DNA of 64,000 bases from Nissolia schottii. Its lineage: Eukaryota; Streptophyta; Magnoliopsida; Fabales; Fabaceae. The notes under the pieces were generated by a model. It made no database searches, had not been told where the DNA came from, and saw only the letters and a program-made list of their open reading frames with translations. The DNA lies in assembly GCA_003254905.1 (NCBI GenBank), contig QANU01055854.1, forward strand, positions 252,078-316,077. Direction: 5' to 3'. Both the position numbers and the translations under genes were made by a program. Of the stretch, positions 11,101 through 21,600 are shown in pieces. Position 1 is the first letter of the stretch, and every line of letters starts with the position of its first letter.

Positions 11101-14100
11101 GATAAAGCTATTGAGATATTGTCTCGATTATGCAAGGATCAACCTTTTGTCTTAGGGGACACTGTTGCTACTGCCTATGGATGTATATCTTCAATAGCTA
11201 AGAGAATAATCAGTACCACTTCGACAAACGTAAAAGTCAAAATTGGGGGAGCTGCAGTTCTGATTTGCACTGCAAAAGTAAATCATCAGAGACTGGTGGA
11301 GGATCTCAATTTATCAAACTTGTGTGCTGATCTTGTTCGCTCTCTTGTTGATATTCTTGTTTCTTCCCAGTCTTCTTTGGCCAATCAGAGTGATAACAGC
11401 AAGGAAGTCATCAGCATTTGTAGGCATACAAAAGAAGAAGCCAATGATGGTCAACCTAACAATGGAACTGCCATTATTTCTGGTGCCAATTTAGCTATAT
11501 GGCTACTATCTATTCTTGCTTGCCATGATGAAAAAATTAAAATTGCAATAATGGAGGCTGGAGCAATTGAGGTTCTCGCTGACAGGATCTCAAATTATTA
11601 CTCACAATATAGCCAGGTATTCAAGTGCACTTTTCTGCCATGTTTTCAGTCAATCATGTCAAGAACCATTTCTCCCCAAAGCTTATGATGTTGGGTAGAG
11701 ACAATTGAATAATTTCTATATTTAACGCAGCCCTTCACACGAGCCGATTGAGCCTTGAAGTGTGGACAATGCACAATCCGACCTCAAACCTTGTGTTGAA
11801 ATTTAACTTATATTTTTTCAGAAGAATTGGAGCGGTAAGAATCTTGATCATAAAGGCTGTGAGACCATGTTAAGATCCATTTCTCCCGAAAACTTATGAT
11901 GTTGGGTAGAGGCAATTGAATGGTTTTATATAATTGTTATTATATAAAATCATTCAATTGCCTTTACGCAATAGTTTAAGCTTTTAGGAGAGATGGTTCT
12001 TGGTATGGTATGAGTCTTTATGACCAAGTAGGTTAGAGTTCGATTCTTCCCCGCCCCAATTCTTCTAAATAAAATAGAATTTCAATACAAGGTAGGTGGG
12101 TATGTGCATTGTCCATGCTTCAAGCTCAAAGGGCTCTTGCGTGAGGGGGTGTGTTATATATATAACCATTCAATTGTCTCTACCCAACTACTTAAGCTTT
12201 TGGGAGAGATTGTTCTTGTAACAAATCAAAAGTAGTAGTGCCATTTGATCTGATTTCACTTATTTTAATGAAGGCATCCTTAGCCAAAAAAATTTGTTAC
12301 TAAATAATGCCCCACCTCATTGGCACATGTAATAGTTATTAGTTAAATGCATATTAGTATATAACTATTATATCTCTATATCAACCTTTGTTTGCTCCTT
12401 TATGGTGACCATGCAGATTGATGATAAAGAAGACAGCAGCATGTGGCTTTGTGCGATGTTATTGGCAATACTATTCCAGGATAGAGATATCATACGAGCA
12501 CATGCAACCATGAAATCTATACCAGCACTTGCCAATTTATTGAAGTCAGAGGAATTGGCAAACAGATATTTTGCAGCACAATCAATAGCTAGCCTAGTCT
12601 GTAATGGTAGCAGAGGAACACTTCTTTCTGTGGCAAATTCTGGGGCAGCAGGTGGACTTATCTCGTTGCTTGGCTGTGCTGATACTGATATACAGGATCT
12701 TCTGCAATTGTCAGAGGAATTTTTTTTGGTACGTTATCCTGATCAAGTTGCTCTTGAGAGGCTGTTTAGAGTTGATGACATAAAGGTTGGTGCCACTTCT
12801 CGGAAGGCAATACCTGCCCTAGTTGATCTGCTCAAACCAATTCCAGATCGACCAGAAGCACCATTTTTAGCACTTGGGCTTTTGACTCAGCTTGCTATAG
12901 ATTGTCCATCGAATAAGATTGTAATGGTAGAGTCTGGAGCCTTAGAGGCACTTAGTAAATATCTTTCACTGGGTCCCCAAGATGCAACTGAAGAAGCTGC
13001 TACAGATCTGTTAGGAATTCTGTTTAGCAGTGCTGAAATACGGAGATACGAATCAGCATTTGGCGCTGTTACTCAACTTGTAGCTGTCCTACGTTTAGGA
13101 GGAAGAGCTGCAAGGTTTAGTGCTGCAAAAGCCTTGGAAAGTTTATTCTCCGCTGACCATATTAGAAATGCAGATACTGCTCGACAAGCTGTTCAACCCT
13201 TGGTAGAGATTCTTAATACTGGTTCAGAGAGAGAGCAGCATGCTGCAATTGCTGCATTGGTTAGGTTACTGAGTGAAAATCCTTCAAGAGCACTTGCTGT
13301 TGCTGATGTTGAAATGAATGCAGTGGATGTTCTTTGCAGGATCCTTTCAACAAATTGTTCAATGGACCTCAAAGGGGATGCTGCTGAATTATGTTGTGTT
13401 CTTTTTGGAAATACAAGGATTCGGTCCACAATGGCTGCTGCACGCTGTGTTGAACCTCTGGTCTCTCTCCTTGTAAGTGAGTTTAGTCCAGCTCAACATT
13501 CAGTTGTTCGGGCATTGGATAGGCTCGTTGATGATGAGCAACTGGCTGAATTAGTTGCTGCACATGGTGCAGTTATTCCTCTTGTTGGCCTACTGTATGG
13601 CAGGAACTATGTACTCCATGAAGCCATTTCCAGAGCTCTGGTCAAGTTAGGGAAAGACAGGCCTGGTTGTAAATTGGAAATGGTGAAAGCTGGAGTTATT
13701 GAAAGCGTGCTTGACATCCTTCATGAAGCACCTGATTATCTATGTGCAGCTTTTGCAGAACTGTTGCGTATATTGACCAATAATGCTAGCATAGCTAAAG
13801 GACCATCTGCTGCTAAAGTGGTCGAACCCCTTTTTTCGTTGCTGACGAGACAAGAATTTGGGCCTGATGGACAACATAGTGCATTGCAGGTTTTGGTTAA
13901 TGTCTTAGAACATCCACAGTGCCGTGCTGATTACACATTGACTTCTCACCAAGCTATTGAGCCACTTATTCCCTTGCTTGATTGTCCAATATCCGCAGTA
14001 CAACAGTTGGCTGCTGAGCTTCTCTCACATCTACTTTTAGAAGAACACCTTCAGAGGGATCCTGTGATTCAGCAAGTAATTGGCCCTCTTATACGAGTTC

Positions 14101-15615
14101 TTGGTTCTGGTATACACATTTTGCAGCAGAGAGCTATAAAGGCCCTTGTCAGTATTGCACATATATGGCCTAATGAGATTGCAAAGGAGGGTGGTGTTAT
14201 TGAAATTTCTAAAGTGATATTGCAAGCTGATCCTTCCATTCCTCATGCTTTGTGGGAGTCTGCTGCCTCTGTTTTGGCATGTATTCTGCAATTTAGTTCT
14301 GAATTCTACTTGGAAGTGCCTGTTGCTGTTTTAGTAAGATTGCTTCGATCTGGCTTAGAGAGCACAGTTATTGGTGCATTAAATGCTCTTCTTGTGTTGG
14401 AAAGTGATGATGGAACTAGTGCAGAAGCAATGGCTGAAAGTGGTGCCATAGAGGCTCTCTTGGAGCTTCTAAGATCTCATCAGTGTGAAGAAACTGCTGC
14501 AAGACTCTTGGAAGTATTGCTCAACAATGTGAAGATCAGAGAAACAAAAGTTACTAAATCAGCCATCTCACCATTATCCCAGTACCTCTTGGACCCACAA
14601 ACCCAAGCACAACAGGCAAGGTTATTAGCAACTTTGGCTCTTGGTGATCTATTCCAGAATGAGGGTCTTGCTCGAACAAGTGATGCAGTTTCAGCTTGTC
14701 GTGCTTTAGTGAATGTGCTTGAAGATCAACCAACAGAAGAAATGAAAGTTGTAGCCATTTGTGCTTTGCAAAACCTTGTGATGTACAGTCGATCAAATAA
14801 AAGAGCAGTTGCAGAGGCTGGTGGTGTTCAGGTTGTATTGGATCTGATAGGTTCAAGTGATCCCGAAACATCAGTTCAGGCTGCAATGTTCATTAAACTT
14901 CTCTTTTCAAATCAAACTATTCAAGAGTATGCTTCTAGTGAAACGGTCAGAGCAATAACTGGTGAGTTCTTTTGTTTATCACTACGTGTTAACACTTGTT
15001 ATCTTTATTCTGAGCAACTGCATAATATCTCATCCTCATTTTACAAATAGAATGATGTATTTGTTATTACTTTTCATGTGGCCACTTATGTTGTTAATGC
15101 CTTTTTCCTTTACTTTTTTTAATAGACCAAACCATAACTTGATTTTTGAAATATTTTTTCAATCAAAAATCCAATTATATTACATATGAAGAAGTCAACA
15201 ATTCATTTCAATTATACCAGCTTATTTTTTGTTGTTACTGATGTCATGAAACCTAAAATTTAGGGAAGGAACAAATAATTTATCAGTAAAACTTGTCGCT
15301 TGTGCACTTCACATAATGTCTCCATAAGTGAACAGCTTGACTCTTTATTTGATCAATATAACCTATTCTAGAAAAATAAGAACTTAGCCTTTTGTTAACT
15401 ATTTTTTTTTTTTGGATAAAATCTTTTGTTAAGCATTCAATTACTGTAACTGAAAACATAGGCGTTGAACTTTGAAACCTAGATAATATGGACATGTGCA
15501 GATGCTGTTTTCAATCATAATTGATTTATAAACAATGGTGATTCTTTGTGTTTAACACTCAAGTTGCTTCATTATGCAAATAGGAACAACTCCCCCCCCC
15601 TCCTCTCTCTCTCAG

Positions 15616-15666
<51 letters not shown>

Positions 15667-18600
15667 TCCGTGTGTGATCATGGCTTAAAGTTTTTATGGT
15701 CTTGTAGCTGCTATTGAAAAGGATTTATGGGCTACTGGAACTGTGAACGAGGAGTATCTGAAAGCCTTAAATTCTTTATTTAGCAACTTCCCGCGACTGA
15801 GAGCAACTGAACCAGCAACACTTAGCATTCCTCATCTGGTTACATCCTTAAAGACAGGCTCAGAGGCTAGTCAGGAAGCTGCCTTTGACACACTTTCTCT
15901 GCTCAGGCAAGCTTGGTCAGCATGCCCAGCGGAAGTTTCGAGAGCTCAGTCCATAGCCGCTGCAGATGCTATTCCTTTGCTGCAGTACTTAATCCAGTCT
16001 GGCCCACCTCGGTTTCAGGAGAAAGCAGAATTTTTATTGCAGTGTTTGCCAGGGACGTTGGTGGTGATCATCAAGCGTGGTAATAACATGAAGCAGTCTG
16101 TTGGAAACCCAAGTGTTTATTGTAAACTTACACTTGGCAACACTCCTCCAAGGCAGACCAAGGTATTCTCTTTTCTCAAAAAACAAAAATTCATACTTAT
16201 TTATGATGTGACCTTCTCTTATGCACTAGGATTAGGTGACATGTGAGTGTAGAGACGAGTAGACTAGATTTATACATCATAGAAACTTACTATGTGAGAC
16301 TATAGATGGTTGTCTCTTCATCTCAAACATGTTAAATTCAACCAGTGATTGCTGTCACTTGATAATGCTATCTACTATATCCGAATGAAAATAAGAAATG
16401 GCCAATTATGATCAAGGTTATCAAACTCGAGACTTTAAGTAAACTCGTGGAGCCTCCGCAAACTCGGATCGTAAACTCGTATGAGTTTACCTATTGTTAA
16501 AAAAATATTTTAAAAAACTATTATGTTACAAAAATATATTTGATAAAACTTGAAATTCATAAATACTTTTAACTCCATAACAAAGCACAAATAAAGATGA
16601 AATATATGAGTTTTAAGTTCAATTCATAAATAATACATAATAAATATGTTTGAACCAGAACATATCCTCCTCCACATAAACTTAATGACAAGCAAAACCT
16701 ATCAACACAAGAGAGAGGCGGTGTGTTGAGCAACTGTAACAACTGGTATCTATGAAATGGTGAACTGAATTGCTGCTGTATTCTTATTGCTGAAACCAGA
16801 AACTCCAGAGGGGAATTTCGTGGTCAATTAGGTACAAAATAATATGCTGAGAGGTAAAAGATTTCTGGGATTATAGGCTCCCTTCGACCTCCTAATTCTT
16901 GTCCTAATTTCTGGATAAAAACTCCCTAACCTCCCTGCGATTCCTCTTATAGCTCTTGAGGGATCGCGTAATTTATTTCCTTCCTAATTTAGTTCCTAAA
17001 TGATTGTTTCTCTGATTGGAATATCAAATCAGCCCCCCAATTATTCCAATCAGCCCCCCAAATCTGTTACAGATTTCATTCCTTTCTTATTCTACTAAAT
17101 CTCCTAGAATAAACTAATGGGAAAGGAAGGATTTCCTTTCCTGATTTATCTTGATCTGCACTAGGAGGGTGCGTAACAGTACCCTCCCCTTGAAGAATCA
17201 CCTTGTCCTCAAGGTGAAAGGAGGGAAAGGCCGCCCGGATATCCTCCGTCAGTTCCCATGAATTTTCGAAATGGGGAAGGTTCTTCCATTGTAGCAACAC
17301 TTCTGCCTGCCCATCTGCATTGGTGCGGGTTGCAATGACCTGTTGGGGTTCGACTTGTAGCTCAAGGTCTTGAGTGAGGCATTTCGGCAGTGGCTGGACT
17401 TGTCCTGAAGGGGAAATGCATTTCTTTAAGAGGGAGACATGGAACACCGGATGGACCTGTGAGCCTTCGGGCAGCTTCAGCTTGTAAGCTACCTGACCAA
17501 TTCGTTTCAGCACTTCAAAGGGCCCATAGAACCTGGGACTAAGCTTCTGGTTGATTCTCTTGGCCAATGTTCTCATGCGGTACGGTTGTAAGCGGAGATA
17601 GACCTGATCGCCTGCTGCATATGTCACCTCTCTCCTCTTCCTGTCTGCATACGTTTTCATCCTGTTTTGTGCCCGTTCTAGGTGAAATCGTAACTCCTCT
17701 ATCATCTGGTTGCGATCTTCCATTAGTCGGCGGACTTCTTCCACAGCCACTTCTCCTCTGCCGCGCCATAGGGTGGGGGGTTCGCGCCCATACAGGGCTC
17801 GGAACGGGGTCATTTTGATTGACCCATGATAGTTCGTATTGTACCAGTATTCAGCCCAATTGAGCCAGTTGGGCCACTGCTTGGGCTTGGAGCTAGTGAA
17901 ACAGCGAAGGTAAGTTTCCACACACTTATTGACCGCCTCGCTCTGCCCATCAGTTTGGGGGTGGTAGGCTGAGCTCATCTTAAGTGTGGTACCTGCTTCC
18001 TTGAAGATTTCCGACCAAAAAGCGCTCATAAATAGTCGGTCACGGTCGGATACAATGGAACTTGGGAACCCGTGTAGCTTCACCACCTCCCTGATGAACA
18101 ATTCTGCTACCTCTTTGGCTGAGTAAGGGTGGGATAAGGAGAAAAAATGAGCATACTTAGTCATCCGGTCGACGACTACAAGGATGGTGTCCTTCCCTTG
18201 GGCTTTTGGGAGGCCTCCTATGAAATCCATGGCAATGTCGGACCATACATTATTGGGAATGGGGAGGGGTTGTAACAACCCTGCAGGGCTCAAAGTGGAA
18301 TGCTTATGGGCTTGGCAAATGGCACATTGCTGGACATAGTTCATGATGGTTTTCTTCATGCCCTCCCAATACAAAAATCCAGCTATCCTCTTATAGGTCC
18401 GAAAGAATCCCGAGTGGCCCCCCATCTTGGTGTCGTGGAATTCTTTGAGGATTTTGGGAATCAGCGTCGAATGCTTAGGGACCACCAATCTTCCCTGATG
18501 CAGCAATCTTCCTTCTCGTATGGTGTACCCCTTCGGAGCTTCACTGCCTGAAATAATGTCCTGCACTATGTTTCTTAGCCTCGGATCGGTCTGTACTTCA

Positions 18601-21600
18601 TCTGCTAATCCTTCCCACTCCCCTGCAGTGATAACGGAAACGGTGGCTAACTGAAATTTCCGGGACAACGCATCTGCTACTCGGTTGTCCTTTCCTGCCT
18701 TGTAACGGATCTCAAAATCGAACCCCAGGAGTTTTGCCATCCATTTCTGTTGTTCTTCGCCCCCTATTCTCTGGTCCAGCAAGAACTTTAAACTTTTCTG
18801 ATCTGTGAATACCGTGAAATGGTTACCGAGGAGGTAATGTCGCCACTTTTGGATGGCAAGCACCATGGCCATCAACTCCCGTTCATATACTGACTTAGAC
18901 TGCGCCCTTTCTGAAATTTTCTGACTCATGTAAGCCACTGGTCGCCCCTCTTGCATTAAGACCGCCCCTATACCCTTCCCGGAGGCGTCCGTTTCTACTG
19001 CAAACGGTTTGGAAAATGAGGGAATGGCTAGCACCGGAACCGTGGTCATGGCTGTTTTAAGAGTCTCAAACGCAGCTTGGGCATCGTCACTCCATAGGAA
19101 CTGGTCTTTCTTCAAGAGCTGGGTAAGGGGCCAGGCCACCCTTCCATAGTTCTGCACGAAGCGCCTATAATACCCAGTCAAGCCTAGGAAGCCGCGTAAG
19201 GCCTTGAGATCCTTGGGAGTGGGCCAATCCAGCATATCCTGAATCTTTTGAGGGTCTGCTGCCACTCCTTCCTTGGATATCAGGTGCCCGAGATACTCAA
19301 TCTGTGGCTGCACAAACCTGCATTTTTTTTTATTAAGGAACAACTGATGTTGTCTAAGGATTTCGAATACCTGACGGAGATGCCCCCAATGCTGTGATAA
19401 TTGTTGGCTGTAAATGAGGATGTCGTCAAAAAAGACCAAGACGAACTTCCTCAGAAATGGCTTCAGCAACTGATTCATAAGCGCTTGGAACGTGGAGGGG
19501 GCGTTGGTTAAGCCGAAGGGCATGACGAGAAATTCATAGTGTCCTTCGCGGGTTCGGAAGGCTGTTTTATGAATATCCTCCTCTCGCATTCTGATTTGAT
19601 GGTAGCCTGATTTAAGATCTAATTTGCTGAAAATAGTGGCTCCCCCTAGCTCATCCAACAACTCATCAATCACCGGAATTGGAAACTTATCAGCTATGGT
19701 CTCGCGGTTAAGAGCTCTATAATCCACACAGAACCTCCACCCTCCATCCTTTTTCTTGACCAAAATGACAGGACTTGCAAAAGGGCTGGTGCTTGGCCGA
19801 ATTATCCCTGACTGCAGCATCTCTTCAACAATTTTTTCAATCTCTGTCTTCTGATAGTGCGGGTAACGATAGGGTCGGATGCGTGGTATGGTGGACCCGT
19901 CTTTGAGGAGAATGGCATGGTCATTTGGGCGCTGGGGCGGCAGCCCTTCCGGTAGCTGGAATAAATCTGGAAACTCCTGGAGGAAGTGTGCGGTCTCATC
20001 GGACAATGCTTCTGCTGCTGCTTCTTCAGTGGTCATGGAGAATGATGTAATCACGTAGCCCTCTCCCTGGTGACGAAGGGCGTGTAATGTGTTTTTCCAC
20101 GTGGCCTTGCTACGGCTTAAAGAGGGGTCTCCTTGCAAGAATTTCTTTTCCCCTTCTTGCTCCCAGCCCAAGGTCAACTTCTTATAATTTCCCACGAATT
20201 CCCCCAAGCTGGCTAACCAACCCGCTCCCAGCACCACCTCTGAGCAGCCCAGTTTCATAACATAAAAATCCTGAATGATTTGATGCCTTGAATGGTCAGG
20301 GAAACTGATTTGCAACCTTTATTACCCCATTCTTTGGCGCCGTTCCCCACCTCAACCTGAAAGTCCCGGACTTTGTTTACAGGAAGCGCCAGCCGTTTAA
20401 CCACTTCGGTGGCCAGGAAGTTGGCCGAAGCCCCTGGATCAATTAGAACCACCACTTGGTGTCCCTGAATCTCGCCCACCACTTTGAAAGTGTTATGGGA
20501 GGTTAATCCCCAATAACTGTATGAAGAAAGTTGTAATTCGGGCTTCTCCACCGCTTGGTTCTGGTCCTCTATCTGCAATAGTTCTTCAGGTTCGGTTCCC
20601 TCTTCCTCGTCTCCCTCTATCAGCATAATCTGGAAATGCTTCATCGTGCACCTATGATCCATGCCCCATTTCTCACCGCAACGAAAACAGAGGCCTTTCC
20701 TTTGTCGTTCAGCCCACTCTTCATTCGACAAGCGCCGCGTGTTGCTGGGCTTGGGGTTTGGACCTTGGGTGGTGCTGCCTCCTCCACTTACCACTGGTCT
20801 GTTTCCTACCGAGGATTCGGTAGTCTTCTGGCTAGCCTGGTGCCATGATTCTGTCCGTGCTCCTCCTCGGATGTCGGGGGGTCTGGTTACTCCCGAAGGT
20901 TTCGAGTAAACGGTTCCCGTCGAGGCCCCTCCGCTAGAACTCCCATATCTGAAACTAGCCTCCCCTCTCCTAGTTCCCAGATTTACCCCCGCTTCCCTCC
21001 ATGCCTGATTCCGCCATTCAATAGCCATGGCTCTATCCATCAGCGTCGGTAAATTAGTGAACTTACCCACTTCTAATTCGGCCTGTATCTCTTTCTTCAA
21101 CCCCTTTGCGAATATACACATTAAGGTTTCGTTACCCAAGCTTTTATGAGACCTAGCCGCGGCCTCAAACTCTCGCCGATATCTCGCCACATCCTCCACC
21201 TGCCAGACATCCAACAACGGTGCTAAGGGGTTAAGGGCAGCCCCTGGTTGAAACCTTCTCAGCAAGTCCTCCCTGAACCTATCCCAATGTAAGAATGGGG
21301 TGTGCTCCTCCCACCACTCCATCCAGGTGAGGGCCTCACCCTCTAAGGCCAGTGTGACTATATCCAATTTATCCTGCAAAGCCGTCTGTGTGACTTTAAA
21401 GTATCTCTCCATCTTCACAATCCAGTCTGAGGCTCCTTCGCCGGAGAAAACTGGAACGTCCAGTTTCCGGTTGGACTCAAACCTCCTGGGCTCGGCTTCC
21501 TCTCTGTCATTCCCTTCCCTCTCTCCCTGGCCTCTCGAGCCTCGCCCTTCTTCCTCCTGATTACCTTCGGTCTGCCGTGGGGGCAGCCTATCCATAATTT

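Noticed and set aside
8921-14886. Minus-strand frames of 60-157 codons under CSI1
   Set aside because: Shadows of the strongly conserved sense exons.
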